The translations under genes were made by a program, and so were the position numbers. The notes under the pieces are model-generated. The model made no database searches and was not told the DNA's origin. It saw only the letters and a list, made by a program, of their open reading frames with translations. This document shows, piece after piece, positions 13,066 to 22,716 of a stretch of 33,928 bases of DNA; position 1 is the first letter of the stretch; every line of letters begins with the position of its first letter. This DNA is from a virus: positions 1 through 33,928 of IMG/VR virus record IMGVR_UViG_3300034374_005257; one strand, given 5' to 3'.

Positions 13066-16026
13066 TTAAAGTGTGATGGTTTGGAGGGTATCGTTGGGGA
13101 GGCGTTGGGGCCAGTAGGTGAGGCGGCGGATGGTGCCGTTAAACAGCAAATCTGTGCCACTGCGGCGGCCAATGCTTAACTGGTTGACCGCAGGAACTGT
13201 TCCAGAGCTATCTGTCGCTCCATTTAGAATACTACCGGCTTGGGCAAAGGCGAAGTCGTTGACTTTGTATGTTGTACTAAGACTGGTGTTATTAGACTCT
13301 CTATTTGAGTCGAATCCGGCCTGACCGCTTCCTGCATAAGTAACGTTGTAACCAGCGTCCGTGTAGCTAGTGAGAACACGAAAATAGGTGTCTATTCGGT
13401 TATTTGTTGTGCCATCCGAAAGGCTTGCAATGCGGGGAAATTGATTTGTCCCGCCGTGCAGGTGGTTGCTTTTTGCATTGGTAAACACCGTTCCCTCCTC
13501 CTGCCGATACCAGCTATTGCCAAACGTATTGGCACCACCATCGCTAACATCAGCAGCACGGGTTACTTGAGAGCCAGCCGTGGGGATGTAGGAGGTAGCG
13601 TATGGTGAGGCTTCTAGTTGGGCTCCCCAGAGGTAGACGCCAGAGGTGCCGTCGCCGGTTGTAACGCTTGGTCCTTGTTGATTATTAGGGTAGATACGGA
13701 CTCTGCCGCTAGAAGTACCTCCTAACAATGTAACTGTTTTAGAGCACCTATACCAACCGTTCCCTACTGCAACTATGTCGCCATCAGGGGAGGTTCCATT
13801 GCCAAGATTAAAATTAAAAGTATAAGCACTTGCTCCGTCGTAAACCCAAAGAAGCACCCAATTCCACTCATCTGCTTTTGCATAAAAAGAGTAAGTATGG
13901 TCGCCAGTTAATGGTAATGATGGCGAATCTTGTAGGACGTACCCAACTGAAGAGTTATTAGAAACAAGTTTGTTACCGTTAAGAGTTCCGGCTGGTGATG
14001 CTATTGCGTTATTGTTTACATCAATGTTTGTGTTTGCCCACGTCGTAGAAAAATCTTCCGACTGCCGCAGCAGATTCGTCCCCGCCCCTTCCAACAACAG
14101 CGGACCAGCACTGATGAAGTTACCGTTGCCATCAGGGAGGTAGGCAGCGGTTCTGGCCTCGTTTACAGCAGCAGTTTGAATCACCCCATCCTTGTCGTAA
14201 TACGTGGCAGAGCTAGCACGACTGGTAAAGGTGACGTTGGATTTGACGTATGGGGTCGCAACATCGGATTGTTCTAGTTGGGCTCCCCAGATCAGAAAAT
14301 CAACGGCAGAGCTACCGTTGTCTATTTCTATATTCAAAGATCCAGACGTAGCGGTAGCAGTTACAGAATATCTCTGCCACTGTTCTGTCAAGGTTTGGGA
14401 TATAGAACTTCCTCCAAAATTAACTATGAAATTTGAAGATACTGTTGTGGCTCTAGCGTAAATCGAAAACGTATAAACCTTACCGCTAATTACCGTTGCG
14501 GTTTGAGTGACAACAGTGCCGAAGGCGTTCGGCATCTCAACTCGGTCGGCGGTAAGTGTACCGTTTGGAGCTGCTGCATAATTTGGAGTAACAGTTGTAT
14601 TTCCGCCTTTCGTCCAACCCGCCTGATCAAACTCCTCACTATACTCCAACAAGTTTGTCGTACCAAAATTATTACCACTAATGCTTGCCACATCAGCAGC
14701 ACGGGTGACGGCGCTTCCTTCGGTGGGAATGTAGCTGGTGGGGAAGGAACCGGCTTCTAACTGGGCGCCCCAGACGTAAACAGTTCCTGCTGAACTAAGA
14801 CGAACTTCAGGCCAGAACCCTGTAGATGACACAGAGCCGCTAAAAGACACCCTGTACCAACCATCTCCAACAGGATCAATGGTTCCTGTGCCACTTGTGA
14901 TCTGACCAGTCGTAAGATTAACTCCTACTGCAAACGAGTCTTCGTTATCCTCTCTCCAGAAAACAGAATCCTGAGATCCCGCTTTTAAATAAATTGATGC
15001 GGTATATGTCTGGCCTGCAACGACTGTAACCTGCTGACGCACACGAGCAGGAGTTGATCCGTCGTCGCTCATTAAGTCTGCGGTAACGGTTCCATTTGGG
15101 GATGCAATCTGATTAGTGGTTACAGTAGCGTTGATAGTGTTCCACGTCGTCGAAAAGTCTTCAGACTGCAGCAGCAAATTCGTCCTACCTTCCTCCACCA
15201 ACAACCCCAAGCTCTCACCTGTCGTTGGGTCGTGATCAAACCGTGGAGCACTGTTGATCGTGCTGGTGGTTTTAACGTATTCACCCACAGTAGACGACTG
15301 CTCTAGTTGGGCTCCCCAAAGGTAACATGCAATCCCACTAATACCTGCTTTGTAGTTTGATGTATCTGTTGAATCGTTACTGAAGATTTTAACCTGTCCG
15401 GTTCCACTTGGTGATGCACCAGTTGTAAACGTCACAGAACAACGATACCAGCCGTTGCCTACAGCTGTAATTGCTGCATTATCAATAGTGCCATTAGTAT
15501 CGCCTAAAGTACCGTTTGCTATATTAAAAGTTTTTTTGACGATAATTGGTAAATTAAACGTTAAACTATCCGCCTGCAAAGTTATATAATCCCTCACTCC
15601 CGCTTTAGCAAACGCAGACATAGTGTATTGCGTATTAGCTACAACAGGCGTTACACCAGTAGTGCGCACAACGTGAGCAGCTGTAACCAAGTCCTCTTCA
15701 AAACTAATAGCAGTTAAACTATTGTCAGGTGCTTCAACCGTTGTATTAGTAACTGTAGCATCTGTGGTTACCCATTGTGTAGCATCTTGCGAATAAGGTA
15801 CAAGGTTTGTTACCGCATTTTTAATCAGCCCATCGCCATCAACATACGTGCCACCACTGGCGCGGGTATGGTCAACAAGTGTCTTGCCAGTTACACTGTC
15901 AACAAGACTCCCGTTACTTGCAAAATTAAGGTCAAGAGTGGGTCTAGCTCCACCAAGATCGTAGAGCTGGTCACCAAGACCATTGTATTGATTCGCTGAA
16001 CCCGTCTTGGTTCCACTCAGCCTCAT
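13066..16026 (-). CDS. Modular tail-fibre / receptor-binding protein with four repeated carbohydrate-binding-like modules
   Basis: A 986-residue structural protein. Four modules repeat, at about residues 75-250, 280-440, 455-595 and 645-820. Each has N-L-L-x-x-S-E-x-F, S-P-x-G-T-x-T-A-D, a GWYR or RYS strand and the closing motif WGAQLE (at 237, 419, 580 and 800), often followed by SYIPT. Such beta-sandwich modules resemble phage lectin-like domains that bind cell-surface sugars. Residues about 830-986 look like a separate concanavalin/LamG-like domain (FNGTIRRLTYWPQRLPND). The N-terminus (about 1-70) may attach it to the tail. It is translated after a 109-residue partner through a TGATG overlap. 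Repeats in one reading frame offer easy recombination of host specificity. Confidence 0.8.
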   Translation of the reverse strand: MRLSGTKTGSANQYNGLGDQLYDLGGARPTLDLNFASNGSLVDSVTGKTLVDHTRASGGTYVDGDGLIKNAVTNLVPYSQDATQWVTTDATVTNTTVEAPDNSLTAISFEEDLVTAAHVVRTTGVTPVVANTQYTMSAFAKAGVRDYITLQADSLTFNLPIIVKKTFNIANGTLGDTNGTIDNAAITAVGNGWYRCSVTFTTGASPSGTGQVKIFSNDSTDTSNYKAGISGIACYLWGAQLEQSSTVGEYVKTTSTINSAPRFDHDPTTGESLGLLVEEGRTNLLLQSEDFSTTWNTINATVTTNQIASPNGTVTADLMSDDGSTPARVRQQVTVVAGQTYTASIYLKAGSQDSVFWREDNEDSFAVGVNLTTGQITSGTGTIDPVGDGWYRVSFSGSVSSTGFWPEVRLSSAGTVYVWGAQLEAGSFPTSYIPTEGSAVTRAADVASISGNNFGTTNLLEYSEEFDQAGWTKGGNTTVTPNYAAAPNGTLTADRVEMPNAFGTVVTQTATVISGKVYTFSIYARATTVSSNFIVNFGGSSISQTLTEQWQRYSVTATATSGSLNIEIDNGSSAVDFLIWGAQLEQSDVATPYVKSNVTFTSRASSATYYDKDGVIQTAAVNEARTAAYLPDGNGNFISAGPLLLEGAGTNLLRQSEDFSTTWANTNIDVNNNAIASPAGTLNGNKLVSNNSSVGYVLQDSPSLPLTGDHTYSFYAKADEWNWVLLWVYDGASAYTFNFNLGNGTSPDGDIVAVGNGWYRCSKTVTLLGGTSSGRVRIYPNNQQGPSVTTGDGTSGVYLWGAQLEASPYATSYIPTAGSQVTRAADVSDGGANTFGNSWYRQEEGTVFTNAKSNHLHGGTNQFPRIASLSDGTTNNRIDTYFRVLTSYTDAGYNVTYAGSGQAGFDSNRESNNTSLSTTYKVNDFAFAQAGSILNGATDSSGTVPAVNQLSIGRRSGTDLLFNGTIRRLTYWPQRLPNDTLQTITL

Positions 16027-16355
16027 CAGACTAGCTCCGTTACTTCAAGTGTTCCGTTAGTAGTACCGTTACGAATAACAGCAATGTTTGCATTAAGAGG
16101 TACAGCTACATCCAGCCGCTCTCCATTAGCAATGAAATGACTGGTAGCAGTAGCAGTTTGAGACGTGGCACCAATCTTATATCGAATATCAGCACCAACT
16201 GCTCGCATCGAAATACGACCAATGGTTGCTGTAAGTGCAGTGTTAGCAGACGCAGCACCTGCACTGAGTTGACGTGCTACTCCAGGAATACCAAGGGGTT
16301 CTACCTGTTCAGCTGAGTAAGCACCAGATTTAATTGTGTAAGTAGTAGCAGGCAT
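16026..16355 (-). CDS. Small structural protein of the tail-fibre cluster, 109 residues
   Basis: A strand-rich, Ala/Thr-rich protein: MPATTYTIKSGAYSAEQVEP, then SANTALTATIGRISMRAVGA, IRYKIGATSQTATATSHFIA and ERLDVAVPLNANIAVIRNG. The pattern 'IxMRAxGADIRYxIG...SHFIxxGERLDxxVP...IAVIR' looks like a compact beta-barrel of the kind found in head or tail decoration proteins of marine phages. Both of its stop/start junctions are TGATG overlaps, linking it to the repeat fibre protein downstream. A fibre cap, decoration or attachment protein is plausible; its exact role is unknown. Confidence 0.7.
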   Translation of the reverse strand: MPATTYTIKSGAYSAEQVEPLGIPGVARQLSAGAASANTALTATIGRISMRAVGADIRYKIGATSQTATATSHFIANGERLDVAVPLNANIAVIRNGTTNGTLEVTELV

Positions 16356-16552
16356 CAGTTCTTAAGGGTATCTTTGATACGTTGAATTTGATCATCCTCT
16401 TTACGCAACGGCTTCAGTGCATTGATGCCGCTAAGGATCAGCTGAACAACACTGTTATCTTTTAGTTTAGAAGCACCAATGACTTCAGAACCAAGGAACA
16501 GTGCAAGAAAGACAAGCGACTCATAGGTCACTTTAATGCCAAGGAATGTAAG
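16355..16552 (-). CDS. Small membrane protein in the tail-fibre cluster
   Basis: A 65-residue protein with one strong membrane helix near its start (TYESLVFLALFLGSEVIGAS) and an amphipathic, charged tail (LKPLRKEDDQIQRIKDTLKN). I used the ATG at 16552 (MLTFLGIKV); a start at 16591 would add a second hydrophobic stretch. Very similar small proteins are, as I remember, common in cyanophages, again beside fibre genes. It might be a holin or antiholin. In that case the phage has two candidate membrane lysis proteins, this one and the one at 11925-12158. Confidence 0.7.
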   Translation of the reverse strand, partial: LTFLGIKVTYESLVFLALFLGSEVIGASKLKDNSVVQLILSGINALKPLRKEDDQIQRIKDTLKN

Positions 16553-16563
16553 CATGATGATAA

Positions 16564-16938
16564 TTAAGTAGAAAGTTCTAGGAGCTGCCAAGTACCGGAC
16601 ACCTCATCCCACGTCCAGAGGCCGTCCTCGCTGGGCATCGGTACAGGTGCCTCCCATTGACATGTTTCCTCGTTCAAGATCCAACTAGGGTTTGGCGAGG
16701 GTGGGATGAATGCGTCGCGCATGGCGTCGTAGATATAACCGCTACCAGCGTAGTTTTTACGGATCTTTCCGCTGTAACTCGTCTGGACCCAATGGGTGTC
16801 AGGACCAAAAAGATCCTTTAGGAGGGAAACCCCAAAAGCTTCTTGCTCCTGACCGTTGGCATCAGTTATGTCACTGTTGTTCACCGTTAATACGCGAAGA
16901 ACAGTGTTATTAGAATTTAGTTCAGCAAAGTGAGCCAT
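16564..16938 (-). CDS. Conserved cyanophage tail-fibre-associated protein, 124 residues
   Basis: The protein begins MAHFAELNSNNTVLRVLTVN and contains DANGQEQEAFGVSLLKDLFG, TWVQTSY-like HWVQTSYSGKIRKNYAG, GSGYIYDAMRDAFIPPSPNP, SWILNEETCQWEAPVPMP and a closing WTWDEVSGTWQ. It is a widespread marine-phage protein (the MAHFAxxxxxNxV...NW/HVQTSYN...RDAFIPPxPxPSW type), usually near tail fibres and thought to be structural or assembly-related. The ATG at 16938 is the family start; upstream in-frame starts reach back into the glycine-rich gene and should be ignored. It sits between the polyglycine adhesin and the small membrane protein. Confidence 0.85.
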   Translation of the reverse strand: MAHFAELNSNNTVLRVLTVNNSDITDANGQEQEAFGVSLLKDLFGPDTHWVQTSYSGKIRKNYAGSGYIYDAMRDAFIPPSPNPSWILNEETCQWEAPVPMPSEDGLWTWDEVSGTWQLLELST

Positions 16939-16942
16939 AAAC

Positions 16943-17752
16943 TTAAATAAGGTATCTAATGATGACAATACCGGAACCGCCAAGACCTGCATATCCGCCT
17001 GGATGACCACCACCGCCACCACCTGTATTGACAGAGCCATTGTGATCATTGTTGTTTACGTTGTAAGCGCCTCCGTTTCCGCCACCACCTGGACCACCAA
17101 AGGAACGGGGGATATTCGTAATAGAACCAGCACCACCACCGCCAGCATATGCAACATTGCTGCCTGTAATTGCGCTAATGGAGCCGCTGCCGCCTTGACC
17201 GTTTCCATTTGCGCTAGCGCTGCTCCCTACCTGCGCATGACCGCCGCCGCCGCCAGCAGAGTAGGCACTGCCACCAGCATAAAATCCACTGCCACCGTTA
17301 TTGCCTTGACCGCCTGTACCTGTTCCACCACTGTAGCCGGTGACATTAGAGCAGCCACCGCCGCCGCCCGATCCACCGTTACCACCAACCTGCGAAGCGG
17401 AGCCGTGACCTCCGCCATTACTGGTAATCGTGCTAAAAGATGAGTCTTGACCATTGGTTCCAGCAGACCCACCCGCGCCGACAGTAACGGTATAACTTCC
17501 ACTGCTCAGGGATAACGTACCTGTTCTCATACCACCAGCACCGCCACCGCCGGCTGCGTAAAAACCGCCACCACCAGCGCCACCGCCAGCAACCACCAAA
17601 TACTCAACCGTAGCTCCAAGTGGAGCAGAGGTTACAGTAAACGAATTTGTACCTGTAAACGTATGGATTTTATAGCCACCAGCGTAAGTAACAGTGCCTC
17701 CAGAAGCGATAATACTACTTCCAGAGGTTAGCAACATTTGAATTCCTGCCAT
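16943..17752 (-). CDS. Glycine-rich tail-fibre adhesin
   Basis: A 269-residue protein. After a short N-terminal domain (KIHTFTGTNSFTVTSAPLGA, VEYLVVAGGG) it is dominated by long Gly runs with Ser/Ala/Asn (GGAGGGGFYAAGGGGAGG and many more). It ends GLGGSGIVIIRYLI. The frame 'xYKIHTFTGxxxFTV...VEYLVVAGGG...GGSGIVIIRY' is common in marine phage fibres. By analogy with T-even gp38-type adhesins, the Gly runs probably fold as packed polyglycine helices that expose variable loops for host recognition. It starts by a TAATG overlap with the gene for the T7-type fibre anchor, so the two are probably made together. Confidence 0.85.
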   Translation of the reverse strand: MAGIQMLLTSGSSIIASGGTVTYAGGYKIHTFTGTNSFTVTSAPLGATVEYLVVAGGGAGGGGFYAAGGGGAGGMRTGTLSLSSGSYTVTVGAGGSAGTNGQDSSFSTITSNGGGHGSASQVGGNGGSGGGGGCSNVTGYSGGTGTGGQGNNGGSGFYAGGSAYSAGGGGGHAQVGSSASANGNGQGGSGSISAITGSNVAYAGGGGAGSITNIPRSFGGPGGGGNGGAYNVNNNDHNGSVNTGGGGGGHPGGYAGLGGSGIVIIRYLI

Positions 17753-18660
17753 TAAATTAGCCCTACTCCACTAATAACAAAAACATTACTGGCTACACAT
17801 AACAAGGTAGCGACACCATATTGATTTAGTGTTCTATTACCAGTATTGGTAGTACCAGCCTGACGCAGAGTTACACTTGCTCCTTCTGTAATGGTTTGGC
17901 TGCTAGTGCTGTCGTTGTAAATACTAATAACATCACCAGAGACAAACACGCCAGCAGGGACGGTTACACCACCTGTAGTGATTGAAATGTGTTTACCACT
18001 GTCATTTGCTACAAGAGTATATGCCTGAGTTTGAGGGTTAGCTGGAATCTTAGGAAATGCTTGAGCGCCAGAAAAGACGATATTACCAGTCATAGTCCCA
18101 CCCGATTGAGCTAGGTAAGACGACATCCCAGCCTGAGTTTGATAAGTAGAACTTGCATCAGCTGTGGTCAAATAAGACTGGGAAAGCTTAGTTGGGGTAA
18201 CACTGTTGTCAGCTAGCTTAGCTGTTGTTACTGCATTGCTGCCAATCTTATCCGCAGATACAGCATTAGTAGCGAGCAGGTTGTTGGTAATAGACCCATC
18301 AGCCAAATTACCAGTAGAAGCTTGAATAGTAAGGTTCTTCGTTTCTTGCGCTACATAAAGAGCTTGATTAAAGTTATTATTTAAATCAGTAGCTCTAATA
18401 GCAGCACCAGAATAAAAAGTAGCCTCTAGTGCAGCGTCACCTGTTTCTCGATATATTCGGATTGTCTGTGCAGCAGTAGGATACGGAGCTACAAGAAAAG
18501 TGATTTCCTTTTGAACAAAGTCTAAGGAGTAATCAACACCTACAGTCTTTGCAACGTTATCAACACTTACTTTGACGTGTGCTGCTTCAAGTGCCGGAAA
18601 GGTGTAATTAAAGGGTCCGGCAGTCCCGTTACCAGGTAAAGTTGATTCAGTGTCAGCCAT
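17752..18660 (-). CDS. Tail fibre with T7 gp17-type N-terminal anchor
   Basis: A 302-residue fibre protein. Residues about 10-115 match the T7 tail-fibre N-terminal domain that plugs into the tail: FNYTFPALEAAHVKVSVDNV, VDYSLDF, IRIYRETGDAALEATFYSGA, IRATDLNNNFNQALYVAQET. Residues about 115-180 form a repetitive coiled or beta-helical shaft (LADGSITNNLLATNAVSADK...TTAKLADNSVTPTKLSQ). The rest is a small beta-rich tip domain with TAYTLVANDSGKHISI-like strands. It is about half the length of T7 gp17 (553). Host binding is therefore probably delegated to the separate adhesin and the modular protein encoded downstream. Confidence 0.9.
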   Translation of the reverse strand: MADTESTLPGNGTAGPFNYTFPALEAAHVKVSVDNVAKTVGVDYSLDFVQKEITFLVAPYPTAAQTIRIYRETGDAALEATFYSGAAIRATDLNNNFNQALYVAQETKNLTIQASTGNLADGSITNNLLATNAVSADKIGSNAVTTAKLADNSVTPTKLSQSYLTTADASSTYQTQAGMSSYLAQSGGTMTGNIVFSGAQAFPKIPANPQTQAYTLVANDSGKHISITTGGVTVPAGVFVSGDVISIYNDSTSSQTITEGASVTLRQAGTTNTGNRTLNQYGVATLLCVASNVFVISGVGLI

Positions 18661-18671
18661 TTAATTAGACC

Positions 18672-21600
18672 TCAATAAGATAAGTTTTGTTTCATGTCTT
18701 TCAGGAACTTTTCAGCACCGTCAATGTCTCCTACTTTCAAAAAGTTTTCTACAGTTTGATTTTTATACTGTTTATCTTGAATACCATCACGGGTAGAGAC
18801 ATATGCTTCAGCCATACGCATAGAAGAACGTAAAGCTGAATCAAGCATCATATGCAAGCCTTCAAAGGATTCAAGCTCAGGTTCAAGGTTAAGACTACGA
18901 GCACGTTCAAACCTTTTTCTAAACTCTTTACCCTCTGTACTTTGCATGACTTGTTGGATAGCTTGTTTAAAGTAACCTTGTTGACCCATGATGTTGGTGA
19001 CTTCAGACCTCTCTTCATTGCTATACTCAACACCACGTCCATTAGTGCGAAGACTAGGACGTGCATCGTATTCAATGTCAATAAGGAATTGTTTTTCTGG
19101 GGAAATATCTCCATTTACTTTCCAAGGAAGATATGTATTCCAAATCCTTGCCCAGAAATTAGGAGGTTCACCAACAACACCACCATCAATCCAATCATGA
19201 GCATTAGGTAGGGTTTGCTTTAGAATTGGATTACGATTGGCTACCAAGTCAAAGAAGTTATTATCGACTTCCTTACGTGAAGGTTCAATAAGTCTAGCAA
19301 ACTCAGCCATAAGGCTAGAGCCAGGAGTCATAGCTGCAGTTGCATATGAAGATGTCCAACGGTTAATAGCACCAATGTCACCACGCAACATATCAGTCAA
19401 CGGTTCAAGTGCAGCCAGCATAGATTTATTGGTTACTGCAGCTGCAAGAGAGAAAGCTTGAGCACGAAGATGTTCTGCTAGTTCAGCAGAATTAAGTACA
19501 TAATAGTTATCAAGGATATTAGCAGTAGTTGCTAGCCAATTACTGACACCCGGAATACCATCATAACTTACCCAACCAATACCGGGAACTTTAATAGACC
19601 TAGGTTTCCAATCAGCATCACGACGAAGACGTTGCTTTTCTTTATCATAAAGACCATCACCGGTGATTTGATCATTAGTAAAAAGACCAACAGCACCCAT
19701 TACAGAAAGCATACCAATCGCTTTACGGCCAGCAAGTTCAGCCTTAACAGTAGTATATGCACTCTTCATAGTCTCTGGTGTGTACTCTACACCTCGACTG
19801 GTAAGAAGCTGCTCTACTTGTTCAACAGGCATCTCTTCAAATGGACGCTTATACTTATGATAAAGATCTATAAACAAACCCATCGGGTTTTGAGATCCAG
19901 TAAACTTAAGATCATTGATAGGTGTTTTAGTAAAAAGAAGGAAAGGCTTAAGAGCTGGAAGCCTACGAAGCAATCCAGAAACAGCATCATTAGTCTTACT
20001 GTCCAAGCTCATTGAAATTTCACCAGAAATATGCCTCACAGCAGCATCAGTGATGTTATCATTTTCGTCAAACATCTCTCTGTAAACTTTCTGTGACAAC
20101 TCCTGCGCTTTTTTAGAATCAAGAACAAGCTTACCGCCCTTAGTCACCTCATCCCATGCCTTACCACGTGCTTCCCAGTTAGCAACTACAGCTTGTGTAA
20201 AGCCGTCAAATGCTTGCATACCACGTTGACCAAATCGTAGCCACGGATGATTAGCAAGGTCATTAATCTCTTCAACCTGTGCTAACATAGCTTGGGGACC
20301 AAATTCACCTGCTTGAGCCTTAGCATCAGCAAATGCTCGGAAGATTTGCAGCTGTTTTTCATCAGCAACACCCATATCTTCACGAAGACTCATAACATAC
20401 GGATCTGAAGCTGAACGCTTAAACACCTGACCCATGTATGAGAAGCCTTTTTGAAGTGTATCCACTCCAGCAGCATATTGGAAAGCAGCTCTTTTTAAAA
20501 GAGTACCTTCGCTAAACATCACATACCCAGCAGACTGAGCAATAGGACGCATAGCTAATCCAAAGATATTACTAAGACCAGCTTTAGTTGGTGTGATGAC
20601 TGCACTCAAGGTTGAGTTATACACATTAGCCATGGAACCTTTAAGGACCATAGAAGGTATATCAGCCTCACCGTCATAGAATGCTTTACTAATAAGACCA
20701 GTACTATTACGGACATAATTATTGAGTTTAGTAATGCTATTAACATTACCATCAGTCAACTCATATGCCATCATCAACGGTGCAAGCATCTCTGGACGTT
20801 CTGCTTTAACAGCACGTAGCGTATCAATGGTACCCCTAGCATCAGCTTGAATACGAGCGATTGCTTTTAAGGTATCATTCTTTTCATTAGCAATTGCATT
20901 AGCAGCTCTAGTAGCTTCACCTTTACCAAAAGCTTTACTTGTAGTATCAGTAAGACGATTCCACAGGTTAAGCATATTAAGAGCACGACCTCTAGTATAA
21001 GAAGTCATACCTTTTTGTGCCATCAGGAATTCAAGACGATCAAGGATCTGCTCTTGAGCACGACTTACAGCAGGTGTTTCAGCCATCAGACGCATACCTT
21101 GTGCCATGTCAGAGACTTGACCACCAAAGGATGTGCCAACCAATGCCTGTGCTTTCATGTAATCCAGATCCATATAATCATTCATATACCGCTTAATTGT
21201 GTTAAACACAGCAGCATATCCCTCATCTTTAAGGACAAGAGTTTCAGTATTAGGATCAATGTATTGGAATTTACGGACAGCTTCTTTAAGTTGTGGTGTA
21301 GTTAGACCATAGAAGTCATCAGCAAGTCTTTCACCCGCCAATGAAATATCTTTGAATGATAGGTAACGCCCAGAAGCTGTTCTGTAACCGTATTCACCAG
21401 CATCTTTAAGTTGTTCACTAAGACCACGAATAATAACATCCGGTCCCTCAGGAATCTCCAAGCCATACTTTAGTGCAGCTTCAGAAACAACACTACCAAC
21501 ACGACCATAGACGCTATCAAAATTACCTTCAATACGGGCATAGTCAACTTGAGCAGCGACAATACCTAGATCATCGACAGACCTAATGCCTGATTCATGG

Positions 21601-22703
21601 TAACCGTAAAGATCATGAACACCAAAAATAGGTTCATCGAGGTTTTGACTTTTAGAGAAGTTGTACTCCCCTAGTTCATCTAGAGCAGCAGAACGTTTAG
21701 CAGCTGATTTAGAGATAGTATCTTCGATGGTTTCTAGGGCATCATCCTCTAAATTAGCATCAAGCCATGCTTTTGCTTTTTCATTTTCAGGCACCCATTG
21801 AGTAGCTCGTCGGATACCACGTCTAGCTTTAAACAGCTTTGCAACACCTTCCAACATATCAATACTAGAACCTAACACAGTACCTTCAGTTAGATTTTTA
21901 AGGCGCCTGTTATCAGGATCTTCACCGTCTAGCGTGGCAATGTTATCTGGAATCCAACCAAACTGAGCAGGAAGGTGTTTCTTAGCTAGTCCGGCTAAGT
22001 TGTGACCCACTTCTTCGTCAGGCATACCAGCAAGAGTAACCCCTTCAACACCTGTACCAACACCAGCGCCAAGCAGTTTCGGACCCAACCATTTAATGAA
22101 AGGATCAGAGAAAAACTTCATGCCGCTAGTTGCAGACGTTAGTCCAGTAGTGAGCCCGCTAGTAATTGCAACAGTAGGTAAAACGACCGAACTAAGCTCA
22201 CGAATACTTTGAGCAACATCATCTTGAAACTTAGGTAATTTCAGAGACTTACCATCAGGTCGAAAAGGATTTTCAATTCCAGGAACTTCTTTCTTTGGTA
22301 TTACATTGATCATGTTGAGCGCAAAATCAGCAACACCTGTACCTATAGCACCAAGTCTTTCAAAGGTACGTTGAGCGTAAGTCCCTATATCTTCACCAAG
22401 AGTAGCATCAGGATCACCGCTACCATAAATAAAACCAGAGCCAGTTTTATATTTCCGTTCTGGTTGTACCACACTTGTGGGTGGTTGTTGTGGTTCAGCT
22501 GCAGGTTGTGTTGGTTGCGGTTGCTGCTGAACAGGAGTAGGAGCAGGAGTAGCTTGTTCTGCAGCAAGTGCCTGTTGGTTAGCCATAGCTTCCATTCTTG
22601 CAAAGTCTTGTTCACTTTGCGCGGCTTGCAGCATCAAAGCTTGTTCTTCTTCGGGAGTCAAGTCCGGCGTACCGAACAAGACTTCATTCATCGGATCTGT
22701 CAT
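18672..22703 (-). CDS. Very large internal virion / ejection protein (T7 gp16 position)
   Basis: A 1343-residue protein, the longest in the window. The N-terminus (1-95) is acidic and then Gln/Pro/Ala-rich (PAPTPVQQQPQPTQPAAEPQ), probably disordered. The rest is mostly helical, with a Gly/Ala-rich stretch near 175-230 (TSGLTTGLTSATSG, LLGAGVGTGVEGVTLAG) that could enter membranes. T7-like phages build an inner core of three proteins (gp14, gp15, gp16) that are ejected to form a channel for the genome. This fits gp16 in size and place. It lacks a visible transglycosylase motif, which here lies in the adjacent 996-residue protein. It is followed by the tail-fibre genes, as in T7. Confidence 0.8.
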   Translation of the reverse strand: MTDPMNEVLFGTPDLTPEEEQALMLQAAQSEQDFARMEAMANQQALAAEQATPAPTPVQQQPQPTQPAAEPQQPPTSVVQPERKYKTGSGFIYGSGDPDATLGEDIGTYAQRTFERLGAIGTGVADFALNMINVIPKKEVPGIENPFRPDGKSLKLPKFQDDVAQSIRELSSVVLPTVAITSGLTTGLTSATSGMKFFSDPFIKWLGPKLLGAGVGTGVEGVTLAGMPDEEVGHNLAGLAKKHLPAQFGWIPDNIATLDGEDPDNRRLKNLTEGTVLGSSIDMLEGVAKLFKARRGIRRATQWVPENEKAKAWLDANLEDDALETIEDTISKSAAKRSAALDELGEYNFSKSQNLDEPIFGVHDLYGYHESGIRSVDDLGIVAAQVDYARIEGNFDSVYGRVGSVVSEAALKYGLEIPEGPDVIIRGLSEQLKDAGEYGYRTASGRYLSFKDISLAGERLADDFYGLTTPQLKEAVRKFQYIDPNTETLVLKDEGYAAVFNTIKRYMNDYMDLDYMKAQALVGTSFGGQVSDMAQGMRLMAETPAVSRAQEQILDRLEFLMAQKGMTSYTRGRALNMLNLWNRLTDTTSKAFGKGEATRAANAIANEKNDTLKAIARIQADARGTIDTLRAVKAERPEMLAPLMMAYELTDGNVNSITKLNNYVRNSTGLISKAFYDGEADIPSMVLKGSMANVYNSTLSAVITPTKAGLSNIFGLAMRPIAQSAGYVMFSEGTLLKRAAFQYAAGVDTLQKGFSYMGQVFKRSASDPYVMSLREDMGVADEKQLQIFRAFADAKAQAGEFGPQAMLAQVEEINDLANHPWLRFGQRGMQAFDGFTQAVVANWEARGKAWDEVTKGGKLVLDSKKAQELSQKVYREMFDENDNITDAAVRHISGEISMSLDSKTNDAVSGLLRRLPALKPFLLFTKTPINDLKFTGSQNPMGLFIDLYHKYKRPFEEMPVEQVEQLLTSRGVEYTPETMKSAYTTVKAELAGRKAIGMLSVMGAVGLFTNDQITGDGLYDKEKQRLRRDADWKPRSIKVPGIGWVSYDGIPGVSNWLATTANILDNYYVLNSAELAEHLRAQAFSLAAAVTNKSMLAALEPLTDMLRGDIGAINRWTSSYATAAMTPGSSLMAEFARLIEPSRKEVDNNFFDLVANRNPILKQTLPNAHDWIDGGVVGEPPNFWARIWNTYLPWKVNGDISPEKQFLIDIEYDARPSLRTNGRGVEYSNEERSEVTNIMGQQGYFKQAIQQVMQSTEGKEFRKRFERARSLNLEPELESFEGLHMMLDSALRSSMRMAEAYVSTRDGIQDKQYKNQTVENFLKVGDIDGAEKFLKDMKQNLSY

Positions 22704-22716
22704 TTTCAGTTAAAAA

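Noticed and set aside
17003-17443. A 146-codon plus-strand frame rich in Thr and Ala
   Set aside because: It mirrors the Gly-codon repeats of the polyglycine adhesin (GGN becomes NCC/ACC), and has no independent coding signs.
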